Positions 4,708 to 11,893 of a DNA stretch of 11,893 nt are shown one piece after another. The position numbers and the translations under genes are program-made. The stretch covers positions 1 through 11,893 of the forward strand of contig JAISAR010000103.1 in assembly GCA_031266615.1 (NCBI GenBank). Direction: 5' to 3'. The notes beneath the pieces are model-generated. The model made no database searches and was not told where the DNA came from. It was given only the letters and a program-made list of their open reading frames with translations. Within the stretch, counting starts at the first letter, position 1. The number at the start of each line of letters is the position of its first letter. This DNA is from Rickettsiales bacterium (lineage in GTDB: Bacteria; Pseudomonadota; Alphaproteobacteria; Rickettsiales; Anaplasmataceae).

Positions 4708-7158
4708 TTATTTTTTATTCTTAATTAACTCTAAAGCTTTTTTTAAATCTATACTTTCAATATCTGCATTTTTGCCTAAGGCCACATTTGTTTTACCGCA
4801 TTTTATATAGAATCCATACTTACCGTTGCAGATGAAAACTTCTTTTCCCTTGTCATTAAAACCAAGGGATTTTAGCTCTTTACGTGGGCTTTTTGCAATA
4901 ATTTGCACAGCTTCATCTAATTGTGTGTCCAATACCTCCTTGGAGCTTTTCTTAAGAGAAAAGTATCTACTATCATAGAAAATATAGTACCCAAATCTTC
5001 CAAGGCCTATTTTTACTTCCTTTCCAGTTTCTGGGTGTTCTCCGATCACTTTTGGCAAGGAAAGTAACTGAGTAGCGGTATTCAGATCAATATCATTAAC
5101 ATTTATATCTTTTGGTATGGAAACCGTTTTTTTCTTTTTCGACTCGTTATTGAATTCCAGGTAAAGCCCAAAAGGGCCTTTTTTGATCATTACTTCTTGG
5201 CCTGTCACATCGTCTATACCCAAGCTTTTGGGATATTCTGAGTTGTCATTACTGCCCGTAATTTCCTTTGTATGGTTGCATGCAGGGTAGTTAGAACATC
5301 CAAGAAACACTCCCGCTTTTCCAAAATTCAATTTCAATATACCATCAGAACAATCAGGACATTTTTTGCCTATTTCTTCCTTTCCTTCTTCTGAACAAAA
5401 CCAATCGACTACCAAACTGTGAATGCCGCTAAAAATCTCATCATGCGTCATTTGCTTGACGGAGTTTACATGGTTAAAAAATGGTACCCAAAAATAGCCC
5501 AGTTCTTTTTTCCAATCTGCACGTCCATTTGAGATTAAATCAAGCTTTTCTTCCATTTGCGCTGTGAAATTATACTCTATACAACGCTGAAAGAAAGTTT
5601 CCAAAAATATGGTAACGATCTTACCGCGGCTGCTTGGAATAAATCTTTTATTATCCAGTGTAACGTACTCACGGTCTTGCAATACCGAAATAATTGCTGC
5701 ATAAGTTGATGGACGGCCTATGCCAATTTCCTCCATTTTTTTAACAATGCTTGCTTCACTGTAACGCGGTGGCGGTTGAGTAAAATGCTGTTTTGGATCA
5801 ACAGAGATCAGTTTGCACGCTTCACCTTCTTTCATGGCAGGTAGCATACCTTCATCTTCATCATCTGCGTTATCTCTATAAACTTTATAGAAACCATCAA
5901 AAAATATGCTCGATCCACTTGCTCGTAGAATTACCTTCTGATCAGTAGAACTAATTTCAACTACCACTTGATCAAAGATTGCTGATTCCATCTGACTTGC
6001 AATGGTTCTTTTCCAAATCAGATCATACAATTTAAATTGCTCTGGCGTTAAATAGTCTTTGATACTACCTGGCGTTCTGTTTATATCAGTTGGACGAATC
6101 GCTTCATGCGCTTCCTGAGCATTTTTGACCTTTTTTATATATTGACGAGGAGACTTTGGTAAATATTTATCGCCATATAACGACTTAATTGACTCTCTGA
6201 TTGAGTTTATAGCTTCATCTGCAATATAAAACCCATCTGTACGCATGTAGGTTATCAACCCGACAGTTTCACCACCAATATCGATACCTTCATATAAGTT
6301 TTGCGCTATGCGCATAACATTTTTCACATTAAAGTAAAGCTTATTCACTGCATCTTGTTGAAGACTTGAAGTAATAAATGGAGGAAGCGGGTTTCTCTTA
6401 ACCTGCTTGCGTTCTACTGTGCTTACAGCATATTGCCTTGACTCAATTTCCCCAACTAAGTTCTTTGCTTCCTCTTCATTCTTGATATCAAATTTTTCTA
6501 GCTTTTTATTGTCATAGTGGCTGAGCATAGCAAAAAACGTTTCGTCTTTGCTGTTTTGCATCTCTGCCTTTATGCTCCAATACTCCTGTGTTATAAATTT
6601 ACTAATTTCATCTTCCCGCTCGCATATGAGCTTCAGTGCAACAGATTGCACCCGCCCTGCAGATTTGCTTCCCGACAATTTCGTCCACAGCAGTGGCGAC
6701 AAATTAAATCCAACCAGGTAATCTAAAGCTCTGCGTGCTTGTTGCGCACGCACTAAGTCCATGTTTATTTCTCGTGGATTTTTTACCGCTTCTTGCACTG
6801 CCCTTTTTGTTATCTCATTAAAGACTACTCTATAAATATGACTTTTATCATTGATTGCTTTCCTTTCCTTTAGTGCCTCTACCACATTCCAGGCTATTGC
6901 TTCTCCTTCCCTATCTGGGTCTGTTGCAAGGTATATATCTGATGTTTTACTTGCTTCCTTTGCCAGCTCTTTCACATACTTCTCTGCTTTTTCAATAATC
7001 TCATACTTTATGGCAAAATCATTATCTGGATCAACAGAACCGTTTTTTACTGGCAGATCTCTCACATGTCCAAAAGACGCAGCTACCTTGAACTCTTTAC
7101 TTAGATACTTGCCTATCGTTTTTGCCTTCGCAGGCGACTCAACTATCAATAAAGCCAT
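4708..7158 (-). CDS. topA: DNA topoisomerase I (type IA)
   Basis: The enzyme relaxes negative supercoils by cutting one DNA strand through a 5'-phosphotyrosine. The 816-residue protein has the Toprim domain at the start (LLIVESPAKAKTI with E7, and DPDRE with D80, D82, E84), the catalytic Y304 in ITYMRTDG, and the conserved GIGRPSTYA motif near 479-487. A four-cysteine zinc ribbon follows (C600, C603, C621, C627). The C-terminal tail has three repeated motifs of the G-x-FG-x-Y type (about 660, 715 and 780), typical of alphaproteobacterial TopA. All catalytic residues are present, so it should be active. The ATG at 7158 directly precedes the conserved start. No Shine-Dalgarno is visible; a TATTAT lies about 25 bases upstream but lacks a good -35 box. 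Confidence 0.97.
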   Translation of the reverse strand: MALLIVESPAKAKTIGKYLSKEFKVAASFGHVRDLPVKNGSVDPDNDFAIKYEIIEKAEKYVKELAKEASKTSDIYLATDPDREGEAIAWNVVEALKERKAINDKSHIYRVVFNEITKRAVQEAVKNPREINMDLVRAQQARRALDYLVGFNLSPLLWTKLSGSKSAGRVQSVALKLICEREDEISKFITQEYWSIKAEMQNSKDETFFAMLSHYDNKKLEKFDIKNEEEAKNLVGEIESRQYAVSTVERKQVKRNPLPPFITSSLQQDAVNKLYFNVKNVMRIAQNLYEGIDIGGETVGLITYMRTDGFYIADEAINSIRESIKSLYGDKYLPKSPRQYIKKVKNAQEAHEAIRPTDINRTPGSIKDYLTPEQFKLYDLIWKRTIASQMESAIFDQVVVEISSTDQKVILRASGSSIFFDGFYKVYRDNADDEDEGMLPAMKEGEACKLISVDPKQHFTQPPPRYSEASIVKKMEEIGIGRPSTYAAIISVLQDREYVTLDNKRFIPSSRGKIVTIFLETFFQRCIEYNFTAQMEEKLDLISNGRADWKKELGYFWVPFFNHVNSVKQMTHDEIFSGIHSLVVDWFCSEEGKEEIGKKCPDCSDGILKLNFGKAGVFLGCSNYPACNHTKEITGSNDNSEYPKSLGIDDVTGQEVMIKKGPFGLYLEFNNESKKKKTVSIPKDINVNDIDLNTATQLLSLPKVIGEHPETGKEVKIGLGRFGYYIFYDSRYFSLKKSSKEVLDTQLDEAVQIIAKSPRKELKSLGFNDKGKEVFICNGKYGFYIKCGKTNVALGKNADIESIDLKKALELIKNKK

Positions 7159-7273
7159 AATTATTAGTATTTAAAGATAATATGTTGAGGAATATATAAT
7201 GAAATGTAAAAAAATATTTTAATGGGTCCTGTGAATTTTACAAAATGGGTTGTTGAAGGTCTTTAGAAAACCC

Positions 7274-7312
7274 TTGGCATTAACTATTCCAACTATTATC
7301 AGTTAATGCCAA
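7274..7312. repeat. Perfect 12-bp inverted repeat (hairpin)
   Basis: TTGGCATTAACT (7274-7285) and AGTTAATGCCAA (7301-7312) are exact inverse complements around a 15-base loop. It lies about 105 bp past the ppiD stop. On the minus strand the 3' side continues GGGTTTTC, only a weak T-run, so it could be a weak terminator of ppiD, an RNA-processing hairpin or a mobile-element remnant. Confidence 0.55.
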
Positions 7313-7349
7313 ATTTTGCAGTGATACAGCATTGCTTTTTCCTATACCG

Positions 7350-7392
7350 ATGCTTCCTTTCTTGTCATCCAAGTAGTTGAAACTGGAATAAC
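7350..7392. repeat. Reverse-oriented relative of the 3748-3791 element
   Basis: TGCTTCCTTTCTTGTCAT, CAAGTAG and ACTGGAATAAC line up with the reverse complement of 3748-3791, with small gaps. This makes it a second, diverged copy of the palindromic element, just behind the ppiD stop. Confidence 0.55.
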
Positions 7393-7417
7393 ATCATGCG
7401 TTCGAGGTAAACTCTGG

Positions 7418-9223
7418 CTATACATCATCAAGCATAGCGTGATTAACTTCAACCTTATACTTTGATTCTAGATAGCTGATTAATTGCTCTTTTAGCGATA
7501 TCATCACGCGTTTTCCAGTATCAAATGTGTTTAATTTGCCACTTGATGAATACATCTCTTTTAGAACGCCTATTATAACTTCATTATTATATTGAATGGG
7601 GTCTGTTACCGAGTCAGTTGTCTTCATATTAAAAATCTCTTCTATAAAAGAAAAAGGGTAATTTTGTCGGTCTGCTTCATTGCGGTGTATCTGCTGATCT
7701 TTAATTAATTCTACACCTTGAGTTTTCTCCAAATCTGCTTTCTCTCTTAGTTGAGCTGCGGTTTCTTGCCCAATCTTAAACATTTGTTCTCTTATAAATC
7801 CATCACGCCAAAGGTCTTCTACTGATGCCTTGCCTTCTTCAAAACTTTGTAGTTTAGGCGGGATAATATCGGTGATCTTTACACTGACAACGGCATCTTC
7901 AATGCCCTTAAAATAACTTTTCTGGTCTTTTTCTCGAGAAAAGATAAAAGAAACCAAATCATTAGAACTTTCTACACTATTACCACTTTGATCCTTTTCA
8001 CTTGCATCTACTGGACCAATGGTTTGTATAGGTAAATTGTATTCACTGGATATTTCCTCAATCGTTGCACCATTGTATATCTTATAATTTGCTTGATTTA
8101 TGAAATCGTTGACTTTTTCAAAAGACTTTCGGTTGATTAAAACTGATTTCACGTCCTTTTTTAAATCAGCTAAGTTTTCACTAGAAATTTGATGCACACT
8201 TTCCACTTTTATTATATGCCAACCAAAACTGCTTGCTAAAACTCCACTTACTTCACCTACCTTGAGAGCAAATACCTTTTCTCCCGTACCCTCTGGTAGA
8301 AAATCCTTGGTTATATTATTCATTCTGGCTTCCTCAAGTTTTGTTTTACCAAACTCTTCCGCTATCTGCTCAAAGCTTATTTTGTCCTCTTCAAGTGCTT
8401 TTCTTGCTGCTTCGGCTTCTTCTTTAGAATGAAATATCAGGTTGAATATATCTCTTTGATCCTTAAGTTTCTGTTGTTCTATTATATCATCAACTTCTTC
8501 ATCCGAGATCTGAACTTGATCTTCAAAATATTTTTGGTCTAAAGAAATATACTGTGCAGTTCGATATTCAGGATAATAAAAATGGGATTTATTTTTTTCA
8601 TATAAGTCAAGTAAAGTTTGATTATTTGGCTTGGGAGCATCTGTAACTGCATCTTTAGTTATTTTAACAATGTCGACTACTCTGGTTTGGTGGCGATTTC
8701 TGTATATCTGCTCATCAATTTTCTCGCCAAAAGTCACTGGATAATTATCTCTAAACAGTGAAGTTACAAACATCATTGCAGGCAGAATTTTCTCTAGCTT
8801 TGCTGTATATTCTCCTTCTGTCATATGCAGGGCGTTTAGCGTCTCATGAAATTTCCCTTTGTCAAACGCCCCTTCATCGTTTTGAAAGTATTTAGTATTT
8901 TTAATATGGTCCTTTATAGACTCTTCTCCAATTACCAACCCCAGGTCACTCATCAGGTTAAATAATAGTTTTTGCTCTATGAGTGCATTAAGTAAATCGT
9001 ATTTCAGTCTTTTCACTTGTTCTTCGCTAACATTAGATCCAAAAATTTGCTTTCCATAATTTTGATATAGCGATTTATACTCATCGAGTGTTATAACTTC
9101 CTTTCCAACTCTAGCTACCTCCTCCTTTTTACTGTCATCTGATAGAAGGTTGCCAACTCCCATAAAGATTAATAAACAAGCTAAAATGACAACGATTACT
9201 TTAGTGGACAAGTTTTTATTCAT
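7418..9223 (-). CDS. ppiD: PpiD/SurA-type peptidyl-prolyl isomerase
   Basis: This is probably a membrane-anchored periplasmic chaperone that helps outer-membrane and exported proteins to fold. The 601-residue protein has one N-terminal membrane segment (about residues 8-27) after a short basic start, a helical SurA-N-like chaperone region (about 35-180), and a parvulin domain (about 257-345) ending in a SSFGWHIIKVE motif typical of the fold. A long C-terminal part resembles the second half of PpiD. Some PpiD parvulin domains are inactive, and activity cannot be judged from the motif alone. Length and one-TM layout favour PpiD over SurA, which has a cleaved signal and usually two parvulin domains. 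The gene is 123 bp downstream of dusB, with a TATAAT 26 bases before its ATG. Confidence 0.88.
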   Translation of the reverse strand: MNKNLSTKVIVVILACLLIFMGVGNLLSDDSKKEEVARVGKEVITLDEYKSLYQNYGKQIFGSNVSEEQVKRLKYDLLNALIEQKLLFNLMSDLGLVIGEESIKDHIKNTKYFQNDEGAFDKGKFHETLNALHMTEGEYTAKLEKILPAMMFVTSLFRDNYPVTFGEKIDEQIYRNRHQTRVVDIVKITKDAVTDAPKPNNQTLLDLYEKNKSHFYYPEYRTAQYISLDQKYFEDQVQISDEEVDDIIEQQKLKDQRDIFNLIFHSKEEAEAARKALEEDKISFEQIAEEFGKTKLEEARMNNITKDFLPEGTGEKVFALKVGEVSGVLASSFGWHIIKVESVHQISSENLADLKKDVKSVLINRKSFEKVNDFINQANYKIYNGATIEEISSEYNLPIQTIGPVDASEKDQSGNSVESSNDLVSFIFSREKDQKSYFKGIEDAVVSVKITDIIPPKLQSFEEGKASVEDLWRDGFIREQMFKIGQETAAQLREKADLEKTQGVELIKDQQIHRNEADRQNYPFSFIEEIFNMKTTDSVTDPIQYNNEVIIGVLKEMYSSSGKLNTFDTGKRVMISLKEQLISYLESKYKVEVNHAMLDDV

Positions 9224-9248
9224 AAACGCAAAAGTTGATTATTGGTTA

Positions 9249-9254
9249 ATTATA
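9249..9254 (-). promoter_or_regulatory. Possible -10 box of ppiD
   Basis: A perfect TATAAT on the minus strand lies 26 bases before the ppiD ATG. The -35 position holds only a poor match, so an extra activator or another start may be involved. Confidence 0.3.
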
Positions 9255-9346
9255 GAATAGTGATAATTTAGTTCTTGTAAACCTGTTGGTTATAGTATTA
9301 GCTTGTGTCTGCAGAGAGAAATATTTTTTTCAGATTATTAGATAGC

Positions 9347-10306
9347 CTAATATCCTTGACTGAAAAAGCTAACTATACTTTCCTTTACTTCCATGCTGTC
9401 TGTCATGTTGTTTACTCTCACACGAAATTCAGATGAGTTTTTAACCCCGCTACTATACCAGCCTATGTGTTTGCGGGCCATTTTTATCCCCGTGTCGTTT
9501 CCGTAATATTCAAGAATACTGTCGTAGTGTTCAAGTATGATGTTTAATCTCTCTGAGGCTGTTGGCTCAGAAATTTCACCTCCACTTAGAAAATCCATCG
9601 CTTGATTAATCAACCAGGGTTTGCCATAAGCGCCACGACCTATCATCACTCCGTCTGCTCCGGACTCTTTGAGCGCATTTTGAATGTCATTCAAATTTTT
9701 AATATCGCCATTTACTATCACTGGAATTTTTACTTGCTCTTTGACATTTCTAACAAATTTCCAGTCTGCTAGACCGTTATAAAGTTGTGCCCTCGTTCTT
9801 CCATGCACAGTAATCATTTTTGCTCCAAGATCCTCTGCAATTTTCGCTAAACGTGGAGCATTGCGATTTTCGTCGTTCCATCCAGTGCGCATTTTCACCG
9901 TAACTGGCACATTCACTGCCTTGACTACAGCTTCAATTATTTCAGCGGCCTTTTTTTCATCGCGCATTAGCGCTGATCCTGCATAACCGTTTACAACTTT
10001 TTTAACTGGGCAACCAAAGTTTATATCTATGATTTTTGCACCCATATCCTCGTTTAATTTTGCAGCCTCTGCCATAACATCTGGCTCGCACCCAGCGAGT
10101 TGCACAGCAGTTAACTCGTCAACTTTTGCTTTTTGTATACTCTGGCGAGTTTGCAAAATCATAGCTCTGCTTGCGATCATTTCTGAGACTAACAAACTTG
10201 CACCAAGCTTCTTCACAATGCTTCTGAATGGATAATCAGTCACTCCAGACATTGGCGCTAAGATTACTGGAGAGTCAATGGTTAGATTTCCTATTTGGAG
10301 GGACAT
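9347..10306 (-). CDS. dusB: tRNA-dihydrouridine synthase (DusB/NifR3 type)
   Basis: An FMN-dependent enzyme that reduces specific uridines in the tRNA D-loop to dihydrouridine with NADPH. The 319-residue protein starts with the typical LAPMSGVTD (16-24) of the TIM barrel. It carries the catalytic C99 in INFGCPVKKV, the GSALMRD segment after it, the phosphate/FMN-binding VKMRTGW and HGRTRAQ motifs, and NGDI and IGRGAYGKPW near the C-terminal half of the barrel. The NFGCP-KKV-GSALMRD pattern and length point to the DusB family rather than DusA or DusC. Its ATG is 17 bp after the stop of the Ulp1-like gene on the same strand, and no promoter is visible in that gap, so the two are probably cotranscribed. 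No Shine-Dalgarno is seen. Confidence 0.95.
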   Translation of the reverse strand: MSLQIGNLTIDSPVILAPMSGVTDYPFRSIVKKLGASLLVSEMIASRAMILQTRQSIQKAKVDELTAVQLAGCEPDVMAEAAKLNEDMGAKIIDINFGCPVKKVVNGYAGSALMRDEKKAAEIIEAVVKAVNVPVTVKMRTGWNDENRNAPRLAKIAEDLGAKMITVHGRTRAQLYNGLADWKFVRNVKEQVKIPVIVNGDIKNLNDIQNALKESGADGVMIGRGAYGKPWLINQAMDFLSGGEISEPTASERLNIILEHYDSILEYYGNDTGIKMARKHIGWYSSGVKNSSEFRVRVNNMTDSMEVKESIVSFFSQGY

Positions 10307-10323
10307 AGGGCTAATGGTAACAA

Positions 10324-11592
10324 CTATATAGTGTTACAAGTCTGAGCATTCTGCACTCCTGAAGTAAAAGATGTTTGTGTTTCTGGCTGGAGATCGAAAA
10401 GCCCGCTTTCTAGATTTTCCTTCCATTCTTTATCATTCATGAGTGCTTCTGCAAACTCTCTTCTTTTCTCATTCAAATTAAATTTATATTCTGATAACTC
10501 TTTGTCAATTTCATCAAATGACCTGCCTTCGCTGAGCATTTGTGTAATTTTATGAGCATTTTCTAATGCAAATACGCCACAATTGCAGCCATCGTTTTGC
10601 TGCTGAGCTTTAGAGCTTCTTATATTACCATTATTCTCTATCTTCAATGTTTCCCCCAGTGCGCTCACAATATTATCAGTATTTATTGGAACGTTAACTA
10701 ATTCATTTTTCTTGTCCCGACACGTTTGTGCTGTCTTTTGGACATCTTGACCCATTTCTTTTCTTCCTTGTGCATTTAACTCACTGGCTTGGTTAGTAAG
10801 AGGTGCAAATAACTTGTCTTTAATTTCATTTGCAAGTTTTATGCTACTACGTTTACTACCAGGACTTGGTAAATCAGCACTAAAAGAATCACAATAATAA
10901 GCTTTAAATTGCCTATCTGTCTGGTTGTATGTAACAATTAATGTTACCCAATGATTACCACCTAAATTAATAACTGAAGTAAATATCCTTTCTGAATTCT
11001 CTTCTGAATTCTCTTGTTTTGCTTTATTTTTATATTCTCTCAATCTTTCATTCAAGGATTCAAGATTGCCAGGAATACAAAAGAATATATGGTCATCTGA
11101 ACTCTCTGAATAGTTATGTACAGCTCTTGCAATATGAGCAATATCATGTTGCTGTAGCCAGTAAGCATAATTTCCTCTATTTGTCTGATGCACAAGAGTA
11201 TCCAAATTTTCATGAAACTCTCCACCCAAGCCACTATCTACTGAAGCATTAGAATTTCTACGGCTACTGCCCTCTGAACCGGGTTCGCTACCAACACCAC
11301 TATCTTTATCTTGACCTGCTCCTTTTCCACTAACATAGCCTTTGACCAAGTAAAACAAAGGTTCAATAGCTACTTTGTATATAACTGTAAGAACTACTCC
11401 CATTACAGCCCAAGCTATAGGATGAGATACTAGCATGGCAAGTGGAAAGGTCAGTAGAGGAGATCCTATTATCAACCCTAAACAGCCGATGGTAAATATA
11501 GCTGCCAGATATATACCAAAAGCGTAAATAGCAAACCTTCCACCAGCTTTAAGTTTGGTAAGGTAAGTGCCTTTTTCTGTAGTGCCTAACAT
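10324..11592 (-). CDS. Membrane-anchored Ulp1-like (C48, clan CE) cysteine protease
   Basis: The 422-residue protein has two long hydrophobic stretches (about 20-43 and 47-84) after a basic start, then a Ser/Gly-rich charged linker (about 88-125) and a C-terminal Ulp1-like domain (about 160-350). The clan CE catalytic set can be read: H214 in GGNHWVTL, D235 in YYCDSF, Q332, and C338 in GCNCGVF six residues after the glutamine, the spacing known from yeast Ulp1. Clan CE enzymes cleave SUMO, NEDD8 or ubiquitin, or acetylate host proteins. As Wolbachia has none of these substrates, a host-directed role is likely. The layout of N-terminal membrane segments plus linker plus protease resembles Chlamydia ChlaDub proteins, and Wolbachia CidB carries a related domain, but no CidA-like partner is present here. 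Which modifier it cleaves cannot be told from sequence. It has its own strong promoter and lies just upstream of dusB. Confidence 0.85.
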   Translation of the reverse strand: MLGTTEKGTYLTKLKAGGRFAIYAFGIYLAAIFTIGCLGLIIGSPLLTFPLAMLVSHPIAWAVMGVVLTVIYKVAIEPLFYLVKGYVSGKGAGQDKDSGVGSEPGSEGSSRRNSNASVDSGLGGEFHENLDTLVHQTNRGNYAYWLQQHDIAHIARAVHNYSESSDDHIFFCIPGNLESLNERLREYKNKAKQENSEENSERIFTSVINLGGNHWVTLIVTYNQTDRQFKAYYCDSFSADLPSPGSKRSSIKLANEIKDKLFAPLTNQASELNAQGRKEMGQDVQKTAQTCRDKKNELVNVPINTDNIVSALGETLKIENNGNIRSSKAQQQNDGCNCGVFALENAHKITQMLSEGRSFDEIDKELSEYKFNLNEKRREFAEALMNDKEWKENLESGLFDLQPETQTSFTSGVQNAQTCNTI

Positions 11593-11621
11593 GTTATATC
11601 TATGAATGCCAAGTTAACTAG

Positions 11622-11650
11622 ATTTTAGCAAATTTTGAGGGTAAAGTCAA
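11622..11650 (-). promoter_or_regulatory. Sigma70-like promoter of the Ulp1-like gene
   Basis: On the minus strand TTGACT (11650-11645) and TAAAAT (11627-11622) each match five of six consensus bases and are 17 bp apart. The predicted transcript would start about 23 bases before the ATG at 11592. No Shine-Dalgarno is seen in the leader. The promoter stops 10 bp short of repeat copy 3. Confidence 0.65.
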
Positions 11651-11744
11651 TCATGATGATCTTATACCAATTCCACTACACAGAAAGCGGATGGACAACA
11701 GTGAAAAAAGTTATAACGTCATCCAACAGAAACAAAAAAACTAC

Positions 11745-11773
11745 TTGACAATCTCCGCCAACCCTGTTATTAT
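11745..11773 (+). promoter_or_regulatory. Sigma70-like promoter inside repeat copy 3
   Basis: A perfect TTGACA (11745-11750) and TATTAT (11768-11773) are 17 bp apart, in front of the small ORF at 11815. The spacer differs from those of copies 1 and 2 while the boxes and distance are the same. Confidence 0.6.
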
Positions 11774-11814
11774 AAGACTGAAGCTATTATTTATCTTCAG
11801 TCTGTGCAGATTAA

Positions 11815-11893
11815 ATGAGAAAAAAACTTAGCATATTTGGCGTCTCATGTTTAATTTTTCGCACTATGTGCACTGCATGTCTTTTTAAAACTT
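11815..11893 (+). CDS. Repeat-borne small ORF, open copy 3 (partial)
   Basis: The ATG at 11815 starts a frame MRKKLSIFGVSCLIF... with a basic start and a hydrophobic, cysteine-containing core, open to the window edge (26 residues). If the sequence continues as in copy 2, it would end after about 49 residues in a Lys/Arg-rich tail (CPYKLKRAYKSFKT...). The start resembles a short signal or membrane segment. The function is unknown, translation is not proven, and no Shine-Dalgarno is visible. Confidence 0.35.
   Translation, partial: MRKKLSIFGVSCLIFRTMCTACLFKT

Larger units (their letters stand above)
7159..7417. other. ppiD-topA intergenic region
   Basis: No gene is seen in these 259 bp. They hold AT-rich sequence next to topA, a perfect 12-bp inverted repeat at 7274-7312, and a reverse copy of the short palindromic element at 7350-7392. 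Confidence 0.6.
11661..11893 (+). repeat. Dispersed repeat, copy 3 (continues past window)
   Basis: It opens with the same 20 bases as copy 2 and keeps the CATCCAACAGAAACAAAAAA block shared with copy 1. The stretch between promoter and ORF has diverged (ATCTTCAGTCTGTGCAGATT). It runs to the window edge, so its far boundary is unknown. Confidence 0.88.

Noticed and set aside
6851..7174. 107-residue frame antisense to topA
   Set aside because: It lies opposite the conserved Toprim region of topA, so it is a shadow frame.
10324..11592. Reading the protease locus as a CidA-CidB incompatibility operon
   Set aside because: There is only one gene, far shorter than CidB, with membrane segments that CidB lacks, and the neighbour is dusB and not a CidA-like gene.

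Overview
The window looks like a stretch of a Wolbachia chromosome (Rickettsiales, Alphaproteobacteria). This is inferred from the AT-rich composition, the obligate-intracellular gene set (MEP-pathway ispH beside a divisome ftsI), a short ankyrin-repeat protein, a eukaryotic-style Ulp1-like protease and several dispersed repeats of a kind common in Wolbachia. No tRNA, rRNA, CRISPR array or intact transposase was seen.

Left block (1-3221). An incomplete copy of a dispersed repeat fills the left edge on the minus strand. Next come ispH (minus) and ftsI (plus), divergent with only 20 bp between their start codons, and a 114-residue protein of unknown function (minus) that converges on ftsI with a 3-bp gap. 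A second, inverted copy of the dispersed repeat follows at 3222, so the ispH-ftsI block lies between inverted repeats.

Repeat-rich gap (3109-3955). About 850 bp hold no convincing normal-sized gene. They contain the promoter of the unknown protein, repeat copy 2 with its own sigma70-like promoter and a small frameshifted ORF, an imperfect 133-bp-period repeat, and a short palindromic element that has a reverse-oriented relative at about 7350.

Main minus-strand block (3956-11650). In order of transcription: a Ulp1/C48-like membrane protease, dusB (17 bp downstream, probably cotranscribed), a PpiD/SurA-type periplasmic folding factor, topA, and an ankyrin-repeat protein. dusB, ppiD and topA are housekeeping genes. 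The two flanking genes, the protease and the ankyrin protein, are the accessory, host-interaction candidates.

Right edge (11661-11893). A third copy of the dispersed repeat lies here in the same orientation as copy 2. All three copies keep a TTGACA-17 bp-TATNAT promoter pointing into a small ORF. That ORF is open to the window edge in copy 3, while copies 1 and 2 carry a one-base difference that breaks the frame.

The most interesting items are the membrane-anchored Ulp1-like protease with an apparently intact His-Asp-Gln-Cys active site and a strong promoter, and the repeat family that carries a conserved promoter and micro-ORF.
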